Shown here: positions 25,158-33,420 of the stretch, piece after piece
Numbering within the stretch: the first letter of the stretch is position 1
How the letters are laid out: each line of letters opens with the position of its first letter
Origin: a virus
Direction: 5' to 3' (one strand)
Virus record (IMG/VR): IMGVR_UViG_3300046001_005762
Coordinates: 1 to 42,667 of that record
Length of the DNA stretch: 42,667 nt
Notes under the pieces: model-generated
What the model was told of the DNA's origin: nothing
The model's database searches: none
The model's input: only the letters and a program-made list of their open reading frames with translations
Position numbers and translations under genes: made by a program

Positions 25158-25448
25158 TTAATATTCTATTGGCATATTACCTTTGTCTTTAAGACAATTT
25201 AAAGCAGTTACGGCTTTCATACCCATACCAAGTGGATCACTAGCAACCATTTTTGCCAATTCCTCCACACATTTAGCAGCATCACCTGACACACATGCCA
25301 TAGGTGGTTTAATACCAGCATCTTTACAACATTTAGCCAAATCATCCTTTGGATCACTTTCGGCTTCCTCTCTTAATACAACCCCAACAATTCTTTTTAA
25401 ATCACTTTCAGTAAGAGTAATGATTTTTCCATTTTTTTTAATTTTCAT
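25158..25448 (-). CDS. Small cysteine-containing protein with LTESDLKRIV leader
   Basis: 96 residues, role unknown. The leader region GKIITLTESDLKRIVGVVLR closely resembles the LTESDLHRIIKESV leader I recall from phages of gut Bacteroides. A possible cleavage LRE-E (25-28) would release a mature part of about 69 residues with five cysteines (40, 41, 52, 60, 85) in a small helical fold: LAKCCKDAGIKPPMACVSGD, then AAKCVEELAKMVASD. It begins 30 bases after the sheath stop and is followed by a terminator, so it is made with the sheath. It could be an injected effector or a small structural protein. Confidence 0.65.
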   Translation of the reverse strand: MKIKKNGKIITLTESDLKRIVGVVLREEAESDPKDDLAKCCKDAGIKPPMACVSGDAAKCVEELAKMVASDPLGMGMKAVTALNCLKDKGNMPIEY

Positions 25449-25478
25449 TTTTATTTTTTTTAATTTTATTTATTATTA

Positions 25479-28325
25479 TTAGATATCGTCAAAACTTGCA
25501 CCAGTGTTTGTGATATTAAATTCTATTGAGATGTACTCTAAAGATCTTGTTGGTTTAACAAAAATTCTACCATTCAACTCATTTCTATCGATAGATTCTG
25601 GTGTATCATCCAACACTACTCTAAAGTCTGTTAAACCTCTTTCTTTTCTAATATTATCTAAGATTGGGTTAACTAAACTTAAGAATTGGTTTCTTACTAC
25701 CTCATCATTTTGTTCAAATAACAATCTGATAGAAACTGCAGATATAAGTTTTCTTGCTTGTAACAATAATCTTCTAACGTTGATTCTGTTAAGTGCACTT
25801 TCTCTAACTTGAAGTGTTTTGTTACCAAATATTACAACACCTACATCTGAGAATGTTGCCATTGGATTAATTCTACCTTCATATAAGTCATCTCTATCAT
25901 CTAATTTAAGTTTAACTCTTGCTTTAACTGCGTTTGTTGTACCTCTATTTAAACCTGCTGCTGCGAACCAAGGGAACGCAATGTTATCGGTAAGTGCGAT
26001 GTTTCTCATAACCTCTACAGTTGGTGGTAACCAAACGTATCTGTTATTCTCCGTATCATTCATTTGAATCCAAGGCCAGTAAGTGGCAGAGTAGTTAGAA
26101 TCTATTCCTGAGTCATCTACTAAGTCAACTGCCTCACTAGGTGTTAAAGCCACACCATCAACGTCAGTATCAGGTGTTGTCATAACATATAATGAATCCG
26201 CTCTATCAACCTCAACCATATCTACTGCATTTTCAATCAAACTTACATTATCTCTAAGGTCGATACCTGGTGTTGCAAATACGTTAATATTAACTGCCTC
26301 AGGATTATTGAATGTGTAAATACCGTTTAAGTATGCGTAGTAGTCAGAAGTTATACCATCATCACCTTCACTTGTTGTGAATGTTGTAAATGTTCCGTTA
26401 GTTAAACCAATAGAACCCTTAGATCCTGTTTTAGTGTAAGAATCGATGTTAGTTCTAGTAGTTCTATACTCATCCCATCCATCCCATCCACCAAATGGTG
26501 TTAATGTGAATTTTCTTGCTGCTAATTTCTCATAAGGTCCACCCACTAAACTAGCGTCTGTAGTAAATGCTGATACACCAACTTGTAAAGTAGGTACATA
26601 ACTATTAACACCTAAGTCTATAGTTGCACCATTTGCGTTAACATCTAAGTGGAATCCATCAGTTTTACCTGTATATTCACCATTGTTAACTGCGTTTTTA
26701 CCTTTATAGTCGAAGAAATCTTGATCAACTCCAATATCACTATTTAAACCTAAATAAACTTTTCTTAATTTATTAGTATTAAAGTCAGTGTACTGAGTTT
26801 TATATTCAATCTTAGGTGGTAAACTAGTTCTGTTACCTATATATGTTCTATTTAAAACACCCTCAAAACCTGCAGGAAAGTGATTACCTAAATCAGGATC
26901 ATTCGGATCATAAAATTCAATCATTATGTGTTGACTCTTCAACGGATATTCACCGTCCACAGTACCAACTTTTCTTCCTAGATATCCTGAAGTAGTATTA
27001 TCTAAATTAATAGATGAGAACTTCTCTACTACAAATGGATTTGCGTCAGTGTCATAGAATTTTCTTACTACTAAGTCAAATGTTTTATTATCTGGTTGTA
27101 CATTTAGGATTGAGATTTTTACGTCTTCATTTGCTGCGTTACCGTCAGATATTGTCACAAATCTAAATAATCTTTGTAATGTTGCACCTGAACCAGTACC
27201 TTTAAGTTCTGAAAGAACCCATGGTGAAGCCGCAGATTTCCAACCCTCTAAATAATTATTAAAGTTATTTGTTGAGGTGGCAGAAATTTCTAAGAAAGTT
27301 ATATCTAAACCTCTAACTTTATCTTTTGCAATTAAGTCCTCTAATACGTTAGTATATATCTCCTCAACCCACAATTCTGTTTCTTTATCTTGTATTGAAC
27401 TACCAAAAACTCTTGGTAAGAAATTCTTTTTAGTTCTATCCATTGATACATCATAAGTAAATGCGTTACCCGCAGAACTTGTACCATCTACACTAAATGA
27501 TGCTAAAGCATTTGAAGTGATGTATGACGTGTTAGTCATAATCGCATTTGTAGTACCAGTTACATCGTAAACAATTTTTTGATTTGCTTGATCGTAAGTA
27601 CCTCTTGATCTTAAAGTGGCGATTACACTACCATCTATGTCAGTAAAACAAGATGCGGTATATGTAACTACTGTACCACTAGTAGTACCAGTAACAAAAC
27701 TACCAGTTGTACCAGTATTTGTTACAGTCATACCAAATGTGGCACCACTAAAATTACAACCAGTTTTAACGTATGCTGGTGATGTAACACTAATTGTTGA
27801 TCCAGTATTTAATAAACCTAAAGTTGTGAAACTAGATGTAATTTGATTATCGTTATATAACGCTGCTAAAATAGGACTTCCCCAAGAAAGTGTTACTGGG
27901 GTTCCTGCAGTTGTAGCAGTATATGTTAATAATGTTGCGTAATTTGTTGATGTTCCAGATGCGACAGTATCAGGATCCTCTGACGAATCTAATGTAATTG
28001 ACCATGAATCACCCGCTTTGTATCCTGACAAACCTAAAACCCTACTAACATATAATTGATTAGTTTGACTTAAAAATGATTTGGCAATATAATTTAATTC
28101 ATATTTTTGGTAACCATTACCCTTATATTTTTCAGGGTTCAAACCACCAAAGTAGTTGATAAACTCATCGTAATTAGAAATGAAGACTGGTTCAAACGCT
28201 GGTCCTTTAGGTGTCTCACCCAATAATCCCAATGTTGTAACCCCAACCTGTCTAGTAACGAAAGTTAAATCTTTTTCCGATGTAAAAACACCAGGACTCA
28301 CAAAAATTCTATCTGTTGATGCCAT
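25479..28325 (-). CDS. 18: Tail sheath protein (gp18-like) with large Thr/Ser/Gly-rich insertion
   Basis: 948 residues against 659 in T4 gp18. The N-terminus FVSPGVFTSEKDLTFVTRQV, then GLLGETPKGPAFEPVFISNY, is the standard sheath opening. The C-terminal third has the conserved MRNIALTDNIAFPWFAAAGL, then RESALNRINVRRLLLQARKL and an end RIFVKPTRSLEYISIEFNIT, which form the contractile core. The extra length lies mostly at about residues 112-300, a Thr/Ser/Gly-rich beta segment (TNTGTTGSFVTGTTSGTVVT and similar) that would sit on the tail surface. It is the first gene of the minus-strand block, with an ATATTTATAA element about 41 bases upstream and a long AT-rich leader without Shine-Dalgarno. 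Confidence 0.92.
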   Translation of the reverse strand: MASTDRIFVSPGVFTSEKDLTFVTRQVGVTTLGLLGETPKGPAFEPVFISNYDEFINYFGGLNPEKYKGNGYQKYELNYIAKSFLSQTNQLYVSRVLGLSGYKAGDSWSITLDSSEDPDTVASGTSTNYATLLTYTATTAGTPVTLSWGSPILAALYNDNQITSSFTTLGLLNTGSTISVTSPAYVKTGCNFSGATFGMTVTNTGTTGSFVTGTTSGTVVTYTASCFTDIDGSVIATLRSRGTYDQANQKIVYDVTGTTNAIMTNTSYITSNALASFSVDGTSSAGNAFTYDVSMDRTKKNFLPRVFGSSIQDKETELWVEEIYTNVLEDLIAKDKVRGLDITFLEISATSTNNFNNYLEGWKSAASPWVLSELKGTGSGATLQRLFRFVTISDGNAANEDVKISILNVQPDNKTFDLVVRKFYDTDANPFVVEKFSSINLDNTTSGYLGRKVGTVDGEYPLKSQHIMIEFYDPNDPDLGNHFPAGFEGVLNRTYIGNRTSLPPKIEYKTQYTDFNTNKLRKVYLGLNSDIGVDQDFFDYKGKNAVNNGEYTGKTDGFHLDVNANGATIDLGVNSYVPTLQVGVSAFTTDASLVGGPYEKLAARKFTLTPFGGWDGWDEYRTTRTNIDSYTKTGSKGSIGLTNGTFTTFTTSEGDDGITSDYYAYLNGIYTFNNPEAVNINVFATPGIDLRDNVSLIENAVDMVEVDRADSLYVMTTPDTDVDGVALTPSEAVDLVDDSGIDSNYSATYWPWIQMNDTENNRYVWLPPTVEVMRNIALTDNIAFPWFAAAGLNRGTTNAVKARVKLKLDDRDDLYEGRINPMATFSDVGVVIFGNKTLQVRESALNRINVRRLLLQARKLISAVSIRLLFEQNDEVVRNQFLSLVNPILDNIRKERGLTDFRVVLDDTPESIDRNELNGRIFVKPTRSLEYISIEFNITNTGASFDDI

Positions 28326-28365
28326 TTAAATTTAATTTATTTTTTATTATTGATTTCGTTTTTTA

Positions 28366-28375
28366 TTATAAATAT
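28366..28375 (-). promoter_or_regulatory. ATATTTATAA element (candidate late promoter of the sheath)
   Basis: GGCATATTTATAATAAAAAA on the minus strand, 41 bases before the sheath ATG, in the 144-base gap between divergent genes. Confidence 0.5.
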
Positions 28376-28422
28376 GCCAATATTTTTGAAAAATTTATTT
28401 TTAAAGTTCGATTAATAAAAAT

Positions 28423-28453
28423 AGTATGTTAAAAATCATACTTTTATCATACT
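28423..28453 (+). promoter_or_regulatory. Candidate operator upstream of the ribbon-helix-helix gene
   Basis: Three copies of one hexamer lie within 31 bases: AGTATG (28423-28428, inverted), CATACT (28437-28442) and CATACT (28448-28453). The last two are part of a direct repeat ATCATACTT. The inverted pair could form a hairpin. Closely spaced short repeats ahead of a CopG/Arc-type gene are typical of autoregulation; they lie 16 bases before its ATG. Confidence 0.45.
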
Positions 28454-28469
28454 TATAATAAAAAGTGAT

Positions 28470-28625
28470 ATGAAAAGGGATAAAAATTTAAAAATAACCC
28501 CACAAACACATAAATTACTAAAGGAATATTGTGAGGATAATGGTTTGAAAATGTTCGCATTTGTAGAAAAACTAATCAAAGATAAGTGTAAACCAAAAAA
28601 AGATATGTATGGTGATGAAGTATAA
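28470..28625 (+). CDS. Ribbon-helix-helix (CopG/Arc-like) regulator
   Basis: 51 residues, first gene of the plus-strand unit, 37 bases before the glycosyltransferase. It has the strand-helix-helix pattern: KNLKITPQTHKLLKEYCEDN gives a short beta strand and helix one, then GLKMFAFVEKLIKDKCK gives a turn and helix two, with a basic end. Such proteins bind DNA as dimers through the paired strand and repress their own promoters. The repeated hexamer just upstream is the natural target. It probably controls the glycosyltransferase gene as well, since the two appear co-transcribed. An antisense frame across this region is a shadow. Confidence 0.7.
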   Translation: MKRDKNLKITPQTHKLLKEYCEDNGLKMFAFVEKLIKDKCKPKKDMYGDEV

Positions 28626-28662
28626 TCTTTATTTTTCCAAAAATTACACCTAATATTATTCA

Positions 28663-31600
28663 ATGAAAAAGTTACTATTGATTACACCGCACCTATCTAC
28701 TGGTGGTGCACCACAATTTACTTTAAATAGGATTGAACTATTAAAAAACGATTACGAAGTTTATTGTGTGGAGTATAGTTTTTTATCTCCGCATTTTGTT
28801 GTTCAAAGAAACAAAATTATTAATTTATTAGATGAGAGATTTTTTGCCTTAGAACATGATAAAGATAATATTGTAAATATCATTAATTCAGTTAATCCTG
28901 ATATAATATCAATAGAGGAATTATCGGAAACGTTTATAGATAGACATATTTTAGATTTTATATATAAAAAAGATAGGACTTGGAAAATAATAGAAACTAC
29001 TCATAGTTCTCACAATAATTCAGAAAGTAAAATTTATTTACCTGACAAATTTATTTTTGTGTCCGAATGGTCAAAAAAAATGTATTCACATTTTAATGTA
29101 GAATCTGAAGTTATTGAATACCCAGTGGATAAAAAAGAATTAAAAAGAGAAGAGTGTAAAGAAAAACTAAACCTAAATGACGGAAATATCCATATCTTAA
29201 ATGTTGGTTTGTTCACACCAGGTAAAAATCAAGGATACGCCTTTGAAATCGCAAGAAAATTTTTAGGTCAGAATGTACTTTTTCATTTTGTAGGTAATCA
29301 GGCAGGTAATTTTGAAGATTATTGGATTCCGATTGTAGAAAACAAACCTGATAATTGTATACTTTGGGGAGAAAGGGATGACGTTGAGGATTTTATTATG
29401 GCATCAGATATGTTTCTCTTTACATCTGTATTAGAATTAAACCCATTAGTTATAAAAGAAATTATGTGTTATGATATACCAGTATCTATGTTTAATTTAG
29501 AAACATATTGTGGTGTTTACGATAATAATGAAAAAATTTCATTTTTAACGGGTAATGTAGATATAGACACAAATAAAATAAAAAGTTTATTGTCGATTGA
29601 TGAAACAAATAACAATGGTAAATATGAAAAGTCTTATGTGTTTTACGCCACAGAAAAATATTTTGATATTGTAAATAAATCTGTGGAGTCGATAAGACAA
29701 TTTAGTGAATTACCAATAATTGTTTATTTATTAAATTCTGATAGAAAAATAAATGTTGAAAATACTATTACAGTAAATTGGGATTGTAATATTAGTGAAT
29801 CAGATAATATGTTTGTTAATGAAAATGAAAATTTTTATATTAACCGATCAAACAGTGAGATATATAATATTTTAATTCAAAGACCATTAATCGTAAAAGA
29901 TGCCTTAGAAAAATATTCTAATATTGTTGCGTATGTTGATAGTGATTCTATCGCAACTAAATGTGTTGACAATATTTTTGATATGTACGATAAAAATGTA
30001 AACTATCCTTATTTTGTTGAGGGAATCTACGATTTTTTAATTATCAACGGAAGGGGTGGATCCACAAGTAAAGATGATTTAATAGGTACATTAGAACACC
30101 CAGCCTGTGAGTTATTTGGGGTTAACCAAAGTATTAGAGAAAAATATAGACAAACGGGATATTTTGTAACAGGACAAAACAGTATAGAATTTTTAGAAGA
30201 ATGGTATCAGATGTGTATTCATCCTGAGGTACTTAAAGACAACGAATGGTTTGCACCTTTTAATGAAGAAACAATTGCAAATGTACTACTTTGGAAAAAG
30301 GGTATATTAAATGGTTTACCATACATATATGTTAATGGTACATTAGAAACAATTGGTAAAGTCGAATCTTTAGGATTCAACGGTGTTGCAACACATTATA
30401 GTGATTGGTTTAAAATTCCTGAACAAAGAGAAAAATTATTATTTTATCACGGTGAAAAACGAATAGACGTTTTAGATAAGATGATAAAAAAATTAAAAGG
30501 GTTATATTATAAAAATATAAAAATTGCGGATGCAGGATATGTGATTAATTTACCACATAGAGTAGATAGGAAAGAGAGTGTTATAAAAACACTTAAAGAT
30601 TTAGAGATAACTGGTTATGAATTTGTTGACGGTACAATTATAGAGGATCCTGAATATAAAAAATTAGGGTGTACTGCCTCTTATTTAGAAATTTTTAAAA
30701 ATGTTTTAAAAAGTGATTTAGAGAATATAATTGTTATTGAAGATGATGTTAAATTAATGAATGGTGTAACTAAACACCATTTAGATAACATATTTAACGT
30801 ATGGGATAAAACAATAAAAAATTACGATGTTGTTGCGTTAGGTGTTAAACTTTTACCAAGAAGTGAAATTATTGTTAATAATAAAACACACGGTAGTTTT
30901 GAAGAAATGTTATGTAGTCAATCATTATTTTATCACAGACATTTTATAGAACATTATGTTAGTCAAATGGAAAATTATTTAAATCCTGAACATTACCTTT
31001 ATAAATGTACGGTAGATATGTTTTTAAATGATTGTTCTTGTGAGGAGTATAGATTTATTCATTCAAAAAATCATAAAAAATATAATTTTGGTATTACGAT
31101 ACCTATGATATTCACTCAAACAGATACTTTTTCAGATAATGAATTTGCCCCACAAAATTATGATAATATAATGGAGAAATCATTTTGGGATTCTTTATCT
31201 AAATCGGATATACAATCTGATAAAATAATTAAATGTATTGGATCTGTTGATTCAACAAAAACTAAAGAAAAATATATTAATGTTATGGAAAATACAAAAA
31301 TCAATAAAAACGATAATTTACATTTTAATGTAAATTTTGTTAATCAACCATTCTTCGAAATAAAAGGTAATACCGATAAAAATTATACTGTAGAATTTAT
31401 AGATTCAAAAGGTGAAACTAAATACAATTCTTCTTTAAGAACAAATATGTGGTCAAAAATGAATCGTAGTTACTTTGAAGAATGGACAATAAAGGTAACA
31501 TCGGATGATGGGTTTGAAAAAATAATTAAATATGATGCGAAAGGAAAGAGAGTTTATATTGCAATAGATTCTTCTGCCTTAGGAGATACTATTGCGTGGA

Positions 31601-33408
31601 TTCCATATATAGATGAATTTAGAAAGAAGTGGGATTGTGAGGTAATAGTATCTACTTTTTGGAATCATCTATTTGAAAAAACATACCCTAATTTAATTTT
31701 TAGTAAACCAGGTGAACCTGTACATAATTTATATGCAATGTATAAATTAGGTTGGTTTTACAATGTAGATATGGAACCAGAACTACCTAATACTATTCCA
31801 TTACAAAAAACTGCAACAAATATTTTAGGTTTAGAATATAATGAATTAAAACCAGAAATAAATTTTGTACCTAAAAAAAATCCTGTAAATGGAAAATATG
31901 TAGTAATATCTCCATACTCAACGGCAGGTTTAAAACATTGGGATTTTGAAAAATGGGAAAATTTATCTAAATGGTTAATTAGTTTAGGGTATAAAGTATA
32001 TAATATTTCAAAAGATAAAGTGTTCTCTAATTATGTCTTTAATATAACGGACACCTCTATCGAAAATACTATGAATTACATTTATCATAGTGAATTTATG
32101 GTTGGGTTGTCTAGTGGATTATCTTGGTTATCTTGGGGAATGAATAAACATGTGTTTATGATATCTAATTTTACTGAACCTGATCATGAATTCACAAAAA
32201 ACTGTACTAGGTTTATCAATAAATCTGTTTGTAATGGTTGTTGGAATAACCCTAAATTTAAATTTGATAAAGGAGATTGGGATTGGTGTCCTGAACATAA
32301 GGGTACCGAAAGACAATTTGAATGTCATAAGTCGATATCAGTGGATGATGTAATTAATGGTATAAAAAAATATCTATCCCCAACCAAAGAAAATAATAAT
32401 GATGTACATTACGATTTCGTAGAAATTGGTACGTCAGATTTTGATACTTTAATAGAGACATCTGATGACAATACTGTTGGACTTAGTATAGAACCAATTA
32501 AGTATTATTTAGATAGATTACCCGAAAGAAAAAATGTTAAAAAACTACAATTGGCGTTATCAGATACCGATGGGTTTATGGACATTTATTATATCCCAAA
32601 TGAAAAAATAGTAGAACACTCATTACCTTTTTGGGTTAGAGGTACAAATTCAATAAATAAACCTCACCCATTTGCCGTTAAAAAAATAGGTAAAGAAATT
32701 TATGATTCTGTTGTTAAAATAGAAAAAACCCCAACAATAACGTGGGATACTTTAGTTAAACAAGAAAAAATAAAATCTATTGGGTTTTTAAAAATTGATA
32801 CAGAAGGTCATGATCATATTATATTAAATGATTATTTAAAATTGTGTGAGTTAAACCCAAACCTATTGGCAGAAAAAATTCAATTTGAGTATCATTCAGA
32901 AATTTCAAATATTGACGAACTTGAAAAAATTATTTTAAAGTTTAATAATTATAGTATTGAAAGAAATGAAATGGATGTGACGCTAACTAAGATTAAATCT
33001 ACAGTAAATCAAAATAATGATATAAAAAAATTACAAACAGAAATAGAGGTTTCTATTGGTGAAATAGTTGATAAATTATCTATATTACGATTAAAGTTAA
33101 TTAATATAACTGATACAGAAAAATTAAAAAACGTAACAAAAGAATATGACTATCTCTATAAAATTGTTTTTAATGATATTAAAATTGAAACATCTGATTT
33201 TGATAGAATGGTTTCTATTAATAAAATACTTTGGGATGTTGAGGATAGTATCAGAGAAAAAGAGAGGAACAAAGAATTTGACACCGATTTTATAGAAATG
33301 GCTAGATCTGTTTACATCACAAATGATCAAAGGGCTGAAATCAAAAAAGAAATTAATAAAAAATATGGTTCTTCATTTGTTGAAGAAAAATCATATAAAG
33401 AATATTAA
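28663..33408 (+). CDS. Giant multi-domain glycosyltransferase/methyltransferase
   Basis: 1581 residues, soluble, no signal peptide. Domains seen, in order: (1) residues 1-325, GT4-like GT-B transferase (TGGAPQFTLNRIE; NVGLFTPGKNQGY at 180; ELNPLVIKE at 258). (2) About 330-615, GT-A type with D-S-D at 426-428. (3) About 622-850, GT25-like (VINLPHRVDR from 627, IEDDV at 692-696). (4) About 885-1240, autotransporter O-heptosyltransferase-like (ALGDTIAWIPY from 972, GLKHWD at 1089) with an iron-finger-type Cys set C1190, C1193, C1209, C1221. (5) About 1245-1440, FkbM-like methyltransferase (VEIGTSDFD from 1253, KIDTEGHD at 1377-1384). (6) About 1460-1581, DUF6165-like (VSIGEIVDKLSIL). It would add and then methylate sugars, plausibly on Ser/Thr of the neighbouring fibre. 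Its stop lies 12 bases from the fibre stop. Confidence 0.85.
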   Translation: MKKLLLITPHLSTGGAPQFTLNRIELLKNDYEVYCVEYSFLSPHFVVQRNKIINLLDERFFALEHDKDNIVNIINSVNPDIISIEELSETFIDRHILDFIYKKDRTWKIIETTHSSHNNSESKIYLPDKFIFVSEWSKKMYSHFNVESEVIEYPVDKKELKREECKEKLNLNDGNIHILNVGLFTPGKNQGYAFEIARKFLGQNVLFHFVGNQAGNFEDYWIPIVENKPDNCILWGERDDVEDFIMASDMFLFTSVLELNPLVIKEIMCYDIPVSMFNLETYCGVYDNNEKISFLTGNVDIDTNKIKSLLSIDETNNNGKYEKSYVFYATEKYFDIVNKSVESIRQFSELPIIVYLLNSDRKINVENTITVNWDCNISESDNMFVNENENFYINRSNSEIYNILIQRPLIVKDALEKYSNIVAYVDSDSIATKCVDNIFDMYDKNVNYPYFVEGIYDFLIINGRGGSTSKDDLIGTLEHPACELFGVNQSIREKYRQTGYFVTGQNSIEFLEEWYQMCIHPEVLKDNEWFAPFNEETIANVLLWKKGILNGLPYIYVNGTLETIGKVESLGFNGVATHYSDWFKIPEQREKLLFYHGEKRIDVLDKMIKKLKGLYYKNIKIADAGYVINLPHRVDRKESVIKTLKDLEITGYEFVDGTIIEDPEYKKLGCTASYLEIFKNVLKSDLENIIVIEDDVKLMNGVTKHHLDNIFNVWDKTIKNYDVVALGVKLLPRSEIIVNNKTHGSFEEMLCSQSLFYHRHFIEHYVSQMENYLNPEHYLYKCTVDMFLNDCSCEEYRFIHSKNHKKYNFGITIPMIFTQTDTFSDNEFAPQNYDNIMEKSFWDSLSKSDIQSDKIIKCIGSVDSTKTKEKYINVMENTKINKNDNLHFNVNFVNQPFFEIKGNTDKNYTVEFIDSKGETKYNSSLRTNMWSKMNRSYFEEWTIKVTSDDGFEKIIKYDAKGKRVYIAIDSSALGDTIAWIPYIDEFRKKWDCEVIVSTFWNHLFEKTYPNLIFSKPGEPVHNLYAMYKLGWFYNVDMEPELPNTIPLQKTATNILGLEYNELKPEINFVPKKNPVNGKYVVISPYSTAGLKHWDFEKWENLSKWLISLGYKVYNISKDKVFSNYVFNITDTSIENTMNYIYHSEFMVGLSSGLSWLSWGMNKHVFMISNFTEPDHEFTKNCTRFINKSVCNGCWNNPKFKFDKGDWDWCPEHKGTERQFECHKSISVDDVINGIKKYLSPTKENNNDVHYDFVEIGTSDFDTLIETSDDNTVGLSIEPIKYYLDRLPERKNVKKLQLALSDTDGFMDIYYIPNEKIVEHSLPFWVRGTNSINKPHPFAVKKIGKEIYDSVVKIEKTPTITWDTLVKQEKIKSIGFLKIDTEGHDHIILNDYLKLCELNPNLLAEKIQFEYHSEISNIDELEKIILKFNNYSIERNEMDVTLTKIKSTVNQNNDIKKLQTEIEVSIGEIVDKLSILRLKLINITDTEKLKNVTKEYDYLYKIVFNDIKIETSDFDRMVSINKILWDVEDSIREKERNKEFDTDFIEMARSVYITNDQRAEIKKEINKKYGSSFVEEKSYKEY

Positions 33409-33420
33409 TTTATTTTACCC

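Noticed and set aside
28436-28663. 75-codon minus-strand frame across the divergent region
   Set aside because: It lies antisense to the ribbon-helix-helix gene and operator and has low-complexity hydrophobic content.
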